Shown: positions 35,407 to 47,939 of the stretch, in pieces
Position numbering within the stretch: position 1 is the stretch's first letter
Layout: every line of letters starts with the position of its first letter
Origin: Atrichornis clamosus
Taxonomy: Eukaryota > Chordata > Aves > Passeriformes > Menuridae
NCBI GenBank assembly: GCA_013400975.1
Contig: WBMZ01009451.1
Span: 310,001-374,000, forward strand
DNA length: 64,000 nt
Direction: 5' to 3'
Program-made: the position numbers and the translations under genes
Notes under the pieces: model-generated
Seen by the model: only the letters and a program-made list of their open reading frames with translations
Databases searched by the model: none
What the model was told of the DNA's origin: nothing

Positions 35407-35720
35407 GGTGAGTGATTGCTTTGGGCATGTTTCTGTCAGCTGGAACAAGCCACGTGTCCTGTAGCCAAGAGCTCCCTGGGCTTGGCCTCCACCTTCTGCC
35501 CCAGCCATCCCATCTCCTCTGTGGGCATCTGGAAGAAGGTGTCTCTCCAGACGCCCCAGGGGGAGACACAGCGTTGGCTGAGCCAGTTCTGGCAGCTGCA
35601 GGGGCTGCAGGAGAGGCTGGATGGTTGCCAGGCTGTGCCACTGCCCTGAGCAACCATCTCTGCTGGCCAGCGAGCCTGTGGGTGCTGGCCACGGCATGCC
35701 TGGGAGTGCAGCTGGAAAGC
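35407..35720. other. Unexplained GC-rich block
   Basis: The block is clearly richer in G and C than its flanks and contains long overlapping frames on both strands (102-175 codons). A splice-donor consensus CAG|GTGAGT sits at 35405-35413, right at its left edge, so an upstream plus-strand exon ending at 35407 is formally possible, but the upstream frame shows no protein I know. It may equally be a piece of an unrecognised retroelement. No domain is visible in any frame. Confidence 0.35.
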
Positions 35721-37071
35721 ACGAACTATCAGAATGGCTGCCAACCATGTTTAACTTGTCCTGAGCACGCTGCATTCTCCTCTGATTTGGAAGTCATGTT
35801 GAATCAAGCCATCCTGCATGAAGCTCATATGTGTGCCAGAACAGAGTACCTGCATATGCTCTTTGGAGCAGGCAGATCCCCCATAGGGTGTTCAGAGTTA
35901 TGGTGTGAGATAAATGGGAAGGAAAAGCTCCTCCTCTGATCTTTCCTAGCAAGCCCAGAAGATAAAATCCAAAACTTCCCTCTGGCCATCCTGACAAGAG
36001 AGAAAAACACCTGTATTTAAACACCTAGAGGAGAGCAGAGGGGAGGAGGGCAGCTGTGCTGGAAGAGGCACAAAGGGTCCCAAAGCCCCCCAGCAGCTCC
36101 TGTCACCCACCTGGGGCTGTGCTGTGCCTGCTCAGAGCTTGCACCCCTAGCACAGCTATGCCAGTGTGACAAGCTTTCTACTTCTTGTCCCTGGGCAAAC
36201 AGGTTGAGGAAGCATTGTATTCAATCACCAGTCGAGAAAAGGGTTAATCCATCACTGCCACACAGTGTCACCAGCTTTTGGATGCTGCCTGATTTTAAAA
36301 CGAGACTTACAGCATTTCTGACCCAGACCATCAATTATCACCATGCTTTGCTCAGTGGCCTTCCTTAGATATTACTGCAGCATCCACAGATTATTTTGAT
36401 ATGCTGCAGCCACTATTTAGCCACAGGTGAACTCACACCCTCTCCCCTCTTTGCAGTCAGTTCACTCACTTTCTAACTGGTATCATAGAAGTTACAATTT
36501 TTCCCCTTTGACTTACAAGCCCCTGTCCTTTTCCACCTAATAGATCTGTGTACCTGGCTGAAGGTTTCGATAATAGGATGCAGGAATCCAAACCAGTGCA
36601 AAACATCATCTCAAGCATGTAATTTGCAGAGTCCTCAGTTGCTTTGCTGAAAAGATTTCATAGTCAATTAAAGTAAGGATTGTCAAGACATCTACTTTCA
36701 AAGTTCAGAAAATTCATAGGGTTGGCACATTTAAAATAATATAATTTTTAGAAAGATTGTAACAACAGAAAACGTTGACTCTTTTCTTCACAGATTTGCT
36801 TACAACAATGGGGAACTTGGTTTCCTCTCACATTGTTTCCTATTCAGACTGTTGGAGGGTATTTATGAAACCCCCAGAGGTGTTACACATTCTGGGAGGG
36901 CAGACTATCTATCCAAGAACACCCACTGAGTGCATCTTTACTGCAGTCATTGTCAGAAGTGTCTAAGAACCCTACAACTTCCAGTGCATCTATATAAACC
37001 AGATAGAGGTTGACAGAGGAGGTTTTTTCTGTTTTGTCTCTGCAATCTGGTGCAGTACCTAAAACCACAGA
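35721..37071. other. Non-coding stretch, nothing recognised
   Basis: No gene or repeat family recognised. A second GC-rich spot occurs at 36020-36180, including a run of CCCC in AAGCCCCCCAGCAGC, without CpG enrichment. Confidence 0.5.
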
Positions 37072-37152
37072 ATTGCAGTGATTGCCCAAGATTACTGATA
37101 GCAAGTATAGCAAATGTTCCTTCTGATTCTCAGTCCAGTACCCTCATTAGAG
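37072..37152 (+). repeat. MIR-like SINE fragment
   Basis: GCAGTGATTGCCCAAGATTACTGATAG is followed by 'CTGATTCTCAGTCCAGTACC' and CTCATTAG. This matches the MIR core and following region, where 'TGCCCAAGGTCAC' leads to 'TTCTCAGTCCAGTGCCCTAA'. The order and spacing are right for a forward copy. It is an old amniote-age SINE fossil with no coding role. Confidence 0.55.
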
Positions 37153-40100
37153 AAAAGCACTGATTGGTTTGGGTGTCGGGCAAGTGTTGATAACTATTCA
37201 ATATTCATCTTTTCAGCCAACAGAAATAATACCCCAAGATAGAAATGACCAACACTTTTCAAAGTAAGAGAAAAGGATAGATATCGTTGATAGATGAGAT
37301 TAGAGAGATGTGGGCTGTATCATATTTATGACTGGCCTGCATTACAATGAACATGTGCAGTTAATGCTGTTAAAGATAATCTGTATTGCCTGCTAAACTC
37401 ATTCCATCAGTTTTACATTTATGCAGCTAAAGGCAAATGTTTAAAATTTTGGTTAATTCACCATATGTCTAAAATATTTAAGTTCCATCTGACATTTTAA
37501 AAATATTTTTTATTTCAGTGGTAGCTCACTGAATAAATTAATTTTTTTCTAGAGCTGGGTATCCCATACTCCCTTTTGCCACAGCATTCCTAGACCTGTC
37601 TGCCATGATGTCTTAATTTTTTGGCTCACTAATCTAATTTAATCCAATGTAATTGGTTTGGCAGCTCTATTAACTTTTTTTTTTTTTTTTGTATGTAGGT
37701 GCTAAATGAGGCAGAATGTGTGCATGGTATGCGAGGCTTCCTTTTTCCACTTGCCCATTTTAAAGCATGATTGCAATTTTCTGGACAGCATCAAGAAAAG
37801 TGGGACAACACAGCCCCTCTGTGCAACCCACCTGGCGGCAAACGAAGCATCCTTCATGGTAGATTAGCAGTGAAACCTGCTGGCAAGCAATGGCACAGTG
37901 CAGGTCAGGATGAACTTTTTGCAGACTGCTCAGGGTGACTAATGTGCATGAAAACTGTACCTCAGTAGGAAAACCTTACACAGACAAATATAGAGATGAG
38001 ATGGACAATACAGAGGCAAGAGTCTGTCTTGCTTCACCCAGAAGTATTTAGGTTTGATAACGGTTGGGAACCCTCACTGCTGCAGGCTGTGCTTTGGGCT
38101 CCTCAAAATAACATTGAGCAAAAATATCCAAGCAGATATAATTACTTCAGTGTTTTCATTTATGACTGCTTCTTCACACATAACTAGCACTCTGTTTTCC
38201 AAAAAGTTGTAGCTCTCTGGAAATTCTGACTGAGAGCAACAGTGAAACAAGTTTTTCTGCGAGACACAAAAGCCATTATAACAAATATCAAAACAGCAAC
38301 TCAGCCTAAATGTTTAATGAAGTGAGATTCAAACATAGGTTAATAGATTTTCTTCAAAACTTCACAGGAACATCCTTCTTGGTTCTGAAAGAAAATCTTC
38401 TAGTTTTCTGTCTGGATCAATTTTGTAAATTAAAATCGTAAGGAAACACAAGCAAGTTTTTATTGCTGAAATCTAATCATGCAACATTGCGAAGAACATT
38501 TATTAGTGCGATGCTAAAATCAGAGCTGGTTCTTTGACTGCAATAATAACAAAACAAATTCTCTGCAGATATAACTTAGTTAGGTCCTGGGTGCTGTGCT
38601 AAAATGATACTTCACCTGATGCCAAAATCAGCTTGTTCCAAGAGGTAGATTAATTTAGGTTCAATGGATTTATGTCAAGAGAGAATTTAGCCTAATATTC
38701 CTCACTCTGGCTTCCATCTAGGGAAATATTCTAAGAGGAAATTTAAATGGGTTTTGACTGATTTTATTTATCGAATTCCAATAGAAGACCTCACTGGAGA
38801 AAGGAGAAGGTCAGCTTTTCCTCAGCACAATCCAGTTTAGATGATTGTCAGAACAGCAGCAGGTGCTATTGAGAAACCAATGCTAAATATTTTTCAGAAC
38901 TTAAGAACAATTTCTTTTTCACGGATGGTGAGGCATTGCTCAGTCATGATAGGGTGCAATTTCCAAAAGTACATGTCTGCCTCTTTGGGCTTCCCCAATG
39001 GCAGGGGAAAGAGGCATAAAAGAGAGGTTTGAATATCTGCAAATCCAGGCCACAAAAGATGCTCAGGGCCATAAAAGATGATCAGGACTTTTAAGAACAA
39101 TTTATATCAATGCCTAACACAGAAGGCAAATGGTGGGTTTAACTGTGTGTGTCTTGGATGGAAAGAGGAACTGGACAACTTCTCGGTCTGAATGCCCTGC
39201 AGACCTCTCTGTGCAGCACAGGCTGCTTTGCCGTCGTCTTCTCTCACACAGATCCTGCCCTCTCAGCAAAGGGCTGAAGTTTTATACTTCTCCCTTCATC
39301 AAGACACTGCTTTATACAAGTGCCAGCAAATGAATCCTGATAAAGTAATCAATCCATTTAACAGAATGAAATCCCTGTGTACTAAAAGGTGGCATGAAAT
39401 TATTGCCTAACGTATTAGAGGAATATGCCTGCTGTAGCCCAATTACACCTTCACTATATACAATGAAATACCTCTCAAGCAGTTCCTCAACAAAACAATA
39501 AACCTGTCACGAAAGAAAAATTTATTGTTCATCAAGGCTGTGTTTTCAGGAAGCAATACTACTTTCAGGGTCATGGTGGTAGTAACTCGGCCTGAGATTA
39601 AAGGAAGTTATAGGGAGTCTTCATTGAATTTTATATTTTCCCTTTGTGGAGCTACCAAATGTCTGTCCAACTCCCTAAACTTCACCAGCAAAGGATTATT
39701 CAATGGAAAACAAAAATGCAAATTGATAAGAATAGCAATTTATATATGTACCATCTTTTACTTTGTAAGAACTTACTTTCTGAAAATAATCTTAAAAGTT
39801 ATACCAGCTAAAACTAAAGTAACTACTCTGAATTTTGAAAAAAAAAAATTCTTCTGATTTGCATTGATGTAGCTAAGAGTGGAGTCTGACCTCTTGTCAA
39901 TATGAAGTATTCAGACTCCATATTCCTGAATCCATCTATAATTCTGTTTGTAGTTTAACAAAGAAATTGTGAGGTGAACTACTTCTAATGATTTTCAGTA
40001 TTAAGAATTCCCCTCTCAATCTTTGCCAAAAAAAGACATGCTAAAATATAAAGTGTCATATCGCAGGCTTTCGGTTAGCTGAGCAGCAAGTTAAAATCAC

Positions 40101-41819
40101 AGGGAGAAAAGGTCGTGAAACAGGCTTCAATATTGATTGGATGCCTGCTCTCATTCTGAAAAGTTTAAGCTGTATATTCCCATGAGCTTCATTTGCTGAA
40201 ACCCTTTCTAACACCTCTTCTAGGCTATGCAGGCAACTTGCTGTTTCACTAACTACTTATCTAATCAAGCTGTAATTAGCATAGTTTTCTTTAGAGAAAA
40301 GTTAAAAATTACCCAAAGCCATATTATAGAAGTTGCACATTTGGTGAAAGCAAGAAAGACAACAGATTTAAGAACTGTCATTTATAAAATGAATTATGAT
40401 TTTTCCATCATGGGTTTTTGTGAAGATCAGTGGAACAATTGCTCCACATAAATATGATTCCTGAATCATTTAACAATCATTTAAAGCAGAGCAGGTTCTG
40501 CTTCTGAACAATTAGAAGTATGATCAGAAGTCACAGAGCTGCTGAGCAGGGAAAGTGAAGTTAGTTTTAATTCTGCTCAACCATAATGGGGTGAAGGATT
40601 GTCATATAATTAAATTTTCTCAAGCTTTTATGGAAATATTTATGAAATGAGAGCACCTTTTAAATAAATTACTGGTCTATTTATTACTCTAAAAATGTTG
40701 CATTGACAAAATATTCACCCTGACTCCATTGTTAAGCTTGTTTGTGAGTCAGGCTCAGCAAACAGTCTGAAGCTAAAGAGCTGAACATTACAACCACAGG
40801 ACATTTCCAGTCTGTGCCTAATACATGACCCCATCAAGTCAGGCAGAAGAGACAAAACGTACTGGGATCACAGCAAGTGGAACAAGGAAAATGTGCCCCC
40901 CCCCAGCGTTGTTTTCCCTTTCCCTGACCACACAAAGGCTGTCAAATAAACACTGTGAATTACGGGTCCCCTTATTTCAGAGAGAATATTGCAGAGCCAC
41001 AGGGCTACAGGAAAGAAAGGCAGGTCAATAGAAACAATAAAAGTCTTGGCAACATTCTCCTAGGAGAAAAAATTGCAATGATCGAAGTTATTTACCTGAA
41101 ACTCCCAGTTCATGAATAGGAACCAGAGAGCTTATAATGGCTGTCATGTTTTCTAGCCTCCAGATGTTGTCTCTGCCCTCTTGGAAGATCTCATTTGTGC
41201 AGCAGTGCTATCAGAGATGGTTGCAGAACTACTGCTGAGCCCCATGATTCAGGTCAGCTGGAGGAGGGACCACTAGGGATAGCTCCCTTCTGGGCTGTGA
41301 AGTGAAGTCCTTAGAGAAAGTGGAAGGGTCATTTGCCCTTTCCTGTCTCAAGTCACAAGCTGGAGCCAAGTATGGAGGTGGTAAGAAGGGAATAGCAATG
41401 AAATGAAATGCTGAACCAACTCAAATACATGAGAAAATTCCTTCCTGACAAGTGGATCTATCCTGTGAACCTTGATGCTACAGGGCACCATTGATGGTGA
41501 GAATGTGAGAAGGTTATAGAACTGAATGTGAATATTGCTTTGCTAAAGGAGGTGTAAGTGATAATTGCTGCAGTTTTGAGTCTTACTCAGAGTCTTTCTT
41601 ATGCTTATTTTGAAGTCTTACTTCATTGTCTGAGCCAATCTGCAATGAGCTACACGAGGAGGAAGCCTAAAAGCTCTAATCAATGGAGGTCTTCTGGCAT
41701 GTTCCTATAAAAGAAGAAGGATGGGACACTTCCCAATATACTGCCAGAGCTGGACAGTGTACTGCCTGCCGTGCTCAGGGCCAGCCCCATCAGACTGCTG
41801 CCCCAGGATGGTCCCAGGA
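37153..41819. other. AT-rich non-coding stretch with poly-T run
   Basis: No gene supported; the longest frame (39525-39857, 110 codons) ends in polylysine from an A run and has no domain. A 16-base T run lies at 37675-37690. The segments 37320-37660 and 40050-40260 look like conserved non-coding DNA by texture (AT-rich, homeodomain-like TAATTA and TAATTAG sites, isolated CpGs such as ATATCGCAGG and TTTCGGTTAG near 40065-40080), but this is impression only. Confidence 0.45.
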
Positions 41820-42045
41820 TCCCTCTGCTCAGGGTCACAGCAAAAGGACAAGGCAAAGGTCACAGGTTCCAACAAGGGAAACTTCGAATCAGGACAAGAA
41901 AGGAAGATTTCACTTAGGGATCAGGGGTTCAGGAGAGGCAGTGTCACCTCCATCCTTGGAAGTATTCAAAACCAGCCTGGACAAGGCTCTGAGCAACCTG
42001 GAATAAGATAGCCCTGGTCAGAGCAGGAGGCTGGAGCAGCTGTCA
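41820..42045 (+). mobile_element. CR1 LINE fragment, 3' region
   Basis: A diverged forward CR1. AGGGTCACAGCAAAAGGACA, then AGGCAAAGGTCACAGGTTCC and ACTTCGAATCAGGACAAGAA, lines up with the 'GTGACAGGACAAGAGGCAAT' part of CR1. Next comes 'CTCCATCCTTGGAAGTATTC' with AAAACCAGCCTGGACAAGG and 'CTCTGAGCAACCTGGAATAA', then a degraded GCCCTGGTCAGAGCAGGAGG. The terminal 'CCTTCCAACC' block and the tail are not clear, so the 3' end is eroded. Confidence 0.75.
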
Positions 42046-45000
42046 CATGTATCTGATGGCCTCCTGTACTTCAGCACAGAGCCAGGTTACACATTAATAC
42101 CTCAATATCAGTAAGACTTGTCCTACAAGGTGCTGGAAGGAAAGACGGGAAACTGATTCTGCATAGGAATGACAATGTGGACTAGCCCTGGGCTCTACAA
42201 GGTTTCACGAGCAGGAGAAGAGCCAGTCCTGGATGCCACCAGCTCTCTGTAGACCATGGACAGAGGGGAAGGAAAGCATCAGTGTGTGATTGCCATGAGG
42301 ATGTCTATCATGATAGCTTGATTCTTGACTTGCTAATGGATCTACTTCAGAGAAAAGGGACTTAAATAAAGATTAACCTTTGTATTCTTAGGGAAATGGG
42401 AAAGAAATGTAGAATGACCTTTTACCAATTCACTGATACACTTTCCTCTCTACATCTGGTAAAAGGCAATAATAATCATCCTACAGAGATTCAAGGAAAG
42501 TCATCAGTGTACATTGTTCCCATTTGACTTTTCAACATTTCTGTCTATCTCTTGCCCCAAATCATCTGAAAATGTCTCCATTCATTAGAAAAGAATATAA
42601 TTAGAAATCATATGAAAACATTTCTTTTTTTAAAAACCACTAACTCTGCAAATGTCTGGTAGATCAAGAATATTTTCCAGATCCCCAGGCCTCCACTGAA
42701 ATGAAACTGAAGCTCAATTATTTTTCAGCGATACCCACAAACCTCCAACATATTCATTTTATTTCAATACTTTTTCCCTGTCCCTACTGGCCTAAGAAAC
42801 TCGTGCCCCCAAGACATTGAACAATCAACTTTTCTATTTTTATTTGAAGAGAGATGTTTCTTCCATATTTTTAAATAGCAATACGATAATAAGGCAGAGG
42901 TTCATTTGACTCACAAATGCCAGCAGCTGCAGATCCTCTGAGTAGAATAACCATAACTTCCCAGGCTGAAAGGTTTATATTACATCCTTGCACACCCCAT
43001 ACATAGATTTATGGTCAAGTCCATCTGCAAGGCTACCTTAGAAAAATTATTGTCCAATTCTAGAAACCAGTACTCCAAAAAGCAATTTAGTACATATTAG
43101 CAAAAAAATTTTTTTTTCCAAAGTACATAAACTCTCTTAAAATATTAAAATTCATCCCATCTCAAGGAGCTTGTATAACAATGTTTTGTATGAGTACTCG
43201 CATGACCTTGCAATGGCTTCATGCACTGATGCTAAATGAAGACAAACTTGACTGATGAATTCCTCTCCATTGCTTTCTGTCTTTCATTCTCATCTCCAGG
43301 CATGCAGCAGTCATACTTGGATGCTGCATTTCTTCATACCTTTTGATCATGTATCTATTCTTCTCTTAAAAGCACCATATTCTCAGCAGCTGTAGTTCTT
43401 TGCTCTTTCCTGTACCTTCATGATGTACTACCACAGTGTAAGCCCTTGGCTCTCAGGACTATTAAAACTTCCCTTTATATTCTGTGGGCATGAAGTGTTC
43501 AGTGTGGATGAGATCAGGACACCTACATGTTATGCAAGAGAAAACAGTGAATGCAGCACGTAATTTTCTGTCTTGAGAACTGCAGTGAAGCCACAGGCTG
43601 GTTTTCTCCCTGCTTTCCCTTCATTTTCACTAGCAGCATTGGAAGGCACTAATTTTGCATATGCTACAGAGAAGAGAGCAAGATGGTTTTTTTCTCTATC
43701 GACTTCAGTAAAGAAGGGATTTCTTCCATGAAACATAACTGATCTTGAAAAAAAAGATTTTTTTAAGATAGTTGAATAAATCTGATCAACAGCAAATTTC
43801 AGCTTTCACTTAGAATTTCACTTAAAAGTATGACTTGAGTACATGACTCTGATTGAGTCTTGTACTCCAGAGTTGCTAAGTCAAACTAAATTTCTTTACC
43901 ACTCTTGATCTCAGCAAAACTTGCTATTTTACACCAGTTAAGGATCTGTCTCAAATTACAAAGCAAAGTCATATAAAATTAATTTTCATTTATTCCCTGA
44001 CCATCCGTTACGAAATTATAGTTATCCACTGTAAGTAATTTCCATGGAATACATGCTCTCCATTATGATCAATAATAGAAGCAGAGAGCAGATGAGAAGA
44101 CATTGTAGCTGTGTTAGAAAATTTTTCCAACAGATTTGAATGACTGCTTCATGTCTCACAAATACTACATTTCTAAAGAACTCTTACAAGTTTTAATTGC
44201 AATGGGCAACACAGCTTGCTTGACCATCACTGCAAAACAGTGCCTGAAGCTCTAAAACACTGAAACTAATGATCTAAAATTTCACAGAGAAAACCACAGG
44301 CTACACAGCAGGTTCGTGTTTCTGTTACAACAAAATATTTTTATGCAAACCAAAATGACACATAAAATTTCATGACTAGAGCATAGACCATGGGAAAAGA
44401 AGTGATGCAGCCATTATGTGCATATATAAAACATCTCCTGCAAGATGCAAAAAGTGTGACTGGCGGGAGTCTATATTTCCCTGTCAGGTCAGTCAAAATC
44501 ACATTGGATGGGCTGAATTAGTTTTAAGTCTTCTTTTCTCACACCAAGAAATTAATCCTGAAGCTGAAGAAATACTCTTTTAGTTTGCATACCAATTCTC
44601 ATCTTATAATATTTGATACTTTTTGTTGTTGTTTTAAAATATCTTCACTAATTTTTGACAGGCTAGAAAGGTCACCAAAAAATTCAGAAGTGTTGTCTGG
44701 TGTTTTTCTTATTATGTTGGTGAGCAGCATCTCTATTTCAAATCCATGAACAACAAAGTGTTTTATTTTTCTTTCCTCATGGGAAAATTGGGATTTCTGC
44801 TTCACATTGAAAACTTCAGTGAATCATAGCTCACTAGTCACTCCTTTTTTTCTGCTTCAGAAATTAAAAAACTGTTTACCGAGTTGGCAGTCACACTGAT
44901 CCTCCATAGGTGAGTTAAGGGTTAAAAGGTAAAGAAGTACAGGATGAAATGACAGTTATGGCAGCCACAACAGAACAGCAGGGTATGGCTGGCCACCCAA

Positions 45001-47618
45001 AGGTTTTGGACAACGGGCTGCTGAGGTAGCATTGGTGGTGGTAAGATAAGGGTAAGTTCAGAGTTTTGATCTGTGTATGATCATTCATGCCAGGTTTGCA
45101 CAAGAGATGTCTCTGAAGGCTGTGGCAGACAGGAAAGCTCCCATCCTGAAACCCACCAACATCCATTTGCATTGTTCAATGCAAAAGCAGAGACTCCATC
45201 CCAGCCTAAACCAGTACACCTGGTTAGAGGCAGGAGTTGGGCTACTCAAATATCTCACATGAGCATGAGGTTGGAAGCAAAACTGCCTGCAGCTGGGGAG
45301 AGCAAAGGACATCTATCCTGCCTACCTCATGCTGCTGGAGAGGCCTCTGGCCTGGGAGAATGAGCTCCTCGGCTGTGTGGCCCATGCACCAGCCACTCTG
45401 CTGGCAGGATCACCAGCATGGGCTGTTCTTCAGTCCTGACACCTCTAAGGTTGTTTTGTCACCTCATTTGGCCACCCAAATTGCACTGCAAGCGACGCAC
45501 AATGAGGCAGCCAGAGCCGTAGCATGGGCAGGCATGAGAAGTGCCAGGCTTGGGCATCTTCTCACAGCTGCCCCTTGACTGCTGTAGAGCCACAGACAAA
45601 AATCTCCACTGTTTGAATGTCAGACAATGTCCTTCAGTGCTGGCTTTATTCTGTGATCTTCATGGGTGGTCAAGAGCTGGAGAGGGAAATACTTGTCCCC
45701 TGACAGGAATTATTAATGCTTTCCTTTATGAAATGAGAAAGGCATGTATGAGCAATCCCTACACACAAATTAGATGGCTAGATCAGGAGCTGCTGGTCTG
45801 GTGAGGTGCCATCTCCTATTTTGCTATGAGGTTTCAAGGAGGGCCTCCAGCAGCTCTTTGAACTTTCAAGGCTTTCTTCCCTAGTTAGGATGTGCCATGT
45901 GGGTAAAGGCACCAGTTCTTTCAAGCAGTGAACTCTTCCAAGCGGTGAAGAAGGAGCTAATGACATTTGCACATCTAGAAATCATGTCAATTAATTGTCT
46001 ACAGGAGCATGGAGATGAGGGTAACATCAGCAGCCTGCTTTTAGAAAGTGTATCTCTGTAAATGGTATATGTACCTATTATACACATTGCAAGCATGTAT
46101 CTATTTGCAGAAAGTATAAAGATGTAGAATAGACTAACAGTATAACTGTTGTGTAGTAATTTTAATCACTCTTCTTCCCTAGCAAAAACTAAACTGAGGG
46201 GGGAAAAAACTCTCGAAAGAGAAGAAGACAACTAGAGATCCAAGAGCAGGATGGGTTTCTGATTAGAGTAGGAGAAAGAACAGGCTACAGTTGTGTCTCT
46301 AATTCATGACTAGTTACTTCTTTTTAACACTCTTTGCCTAGTTATCCTGATCTGTTTGTTTTTTTCTTAAATACCTACTAATTCACAAGTATTCAGTAAA
46401 ATATTCCATTATTTATTGCAATGGGATTTATCATATGTTTTGAAATACTCAGATAGGGAAACATTCTGTGCTGAAGCAAAGGACCAACCTTCTACATGTA
46501 ACCAGAACTTCTAAGAACAAAGCCTTGACTTTTGTGAAATAAACATCACACAGAACTGAGACCTTAAATAACCCAAGTGCAAGAACTAAGGAAGTGAAAA
46601 GCGTATGAGAGATTTCTTTTAAAAAACACCAAACAACAAACAATCCCAGGGGAAAATCTGTCTGTGATTCTTTCCTAGGCAGAACATTAAACTGTATGCT
46701 TGTAAATCCCATGTAAAACTCAAGGAACCTGGACTGTTCCCACCCTTCCAAATATGCCCACCAGCCCATCTGGACATCTACAACTGGCCAGTGACACGAG
46801 GCCTTTGCTTCGCCAGTTGCTGCATTCTGGCAAATACATTTGGGTACTTCATTGTATATTACCCAAGGTTTTGTTATGGGAAGAATCCAGTGGATTCAGG
46901 GACAGAGTGCAGGCCCTAAAGGAAACAGAGAGTTCAGTTCTGCAATTCTTGTCTCCCAACACCTGGATATGTTATTTAGTCTTGTCTTCCTCAGACGCTT
47001 GCCTGCAGAGTGGATGAAATGATGCTTTCCTCCTCAGAGGGCTTTCCTGCGAGGAAGGCGTAGGACAGGCAGTACCACACCCAAGGCTTTTGCTGAGATG
47101 TCATATGCATGTCAAAGAGATAGCAGTGCTGCACAATGCCGAGGTTCTCACTGGAGACCACATGGTAGAAGAACTCCCGAGTGGCCCCACTGCTCCTGTA
47201 ATCCCCAAATAGGACAGAGGAGCAGGATTAAAATAGAAATGGAATCTTGTGTATTTGCAGGTTTCCAAATGGTATGGGACTACCAGTAGTCAGCATTGTA
47301 GAGAACAGCAATACTAGAATATAACTCAGAAAAGAAGAAAAAAGATACAAAAAATAAAGTCAAATGTTTTTGTGTTCCTGCTAGATGAACAGCAGGAAAT
47401 TCAGATTTAACAAAAAGTAATCAAAAATAAGAACATAAATCATTAAACCCAGCAGGTACTGTACTAAGAAAGACAGAGAAATCTTGCAGCATGGGGTGTG
47501 GATGTTACAGGCCTGCATGCAAAGAGATTTCAGCTTCCTGCCAAGTGTCTGTGAGAAAGCAAGGCTTTCTCAAGGATGCTGCAGGAAAATAATCTAAAAG
47601 TATTGTAAACTATGGTCT
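42046..47618. other. Non-coding stretch with a few possible fossils
   Basis: No gene supported. Weak traces of old repeats include 'CTACATCTGGTAAAAGGCAA' plus TAATAATC at 42450-42478 (MIR-like) and ATTTTACACCAGTTAAGGATCTGTC near 43927-43951 (resembles an old amniote repeat). A GC-richer block at 45230-45600 has overlapping frames up to 113 codons without domains. The lysine-rich minus-strand frame at 44599-44805 opens at GTG and has no good acceptor site. Confidence 0.45.
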
Positions 47619-47823
47619 TGTTATGAGACCAAAGAAGAAAACATGAGGTAAGAGTTGCTAGGGCCAACCAATCCCTCCGGGGGGTGGCTGGTCAGTGAAC
47701 CAATGACCTTATGTTAGTCCAGCGTGCTAAGGTATATAAGCACCTTTGTAAATATAATAAAGAGGTCGGTTTGCATCTACATAAGGCCGTCCATGTCGTT
47801 GGTGTCCGGGCTCGCTAGCGACA
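47619..47823 (+). mobile_element. Compact retroviral solo LTR, alpharetrovirus-like layout
   Basis: About 205 bases with the layout of a short avian retroviral LTR. It begins near TGTTATGAG and ends near TAGCGACA. It holds two CCAAT boxes (CCAATCC at about 47668, ACCAATGAC at about 47699), a TATA box TATATAAG at 47733-47740 and a polyadenylation signal AATAAA at 47756-47761 only about 20 bases later. A CpG-containing U5 of about 60 bases follows. Such close spacing of TATA and AATAAA is typical of alpharetroviruses and related avian class II elements (established knowledge). No primer-binding site or viral genes follow, so it is a solo LTR. Exact ends and target-site duplication are not resolved; neither flank gives a clean 5- or 6-base match. 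Confidence 0.7.
47733..47761 (+). promoter_or_regulatory. LTR core promoter and poly(A) signal
   Basis: TATATAAG (47733-47740) is followed by AATAAA (47756-47761). In the intact element these would position transcription start and polyadenylation. Whether the LTR still drives transcription cannot be judged from sequence. Confidence 0.6.
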
Positions 47824-47939
47824 ATGGGGTGATGTCTGTAGCAAAAAAATCTACACCAAACTGGAAAAACTAATGAAAGGGTGAAATGAAAACCACATAA
47901 GAATTCAGGGTACATAATAGAACTTTTCTCAAATATATA

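Noticed and set aside
44599..44805. Lysine-rich minus-strand frame that reads like a helical protein
   Set aside because: Starts at GTG, has no polypyrimidine-tract acceptor upstream, and matches no family I recognise.
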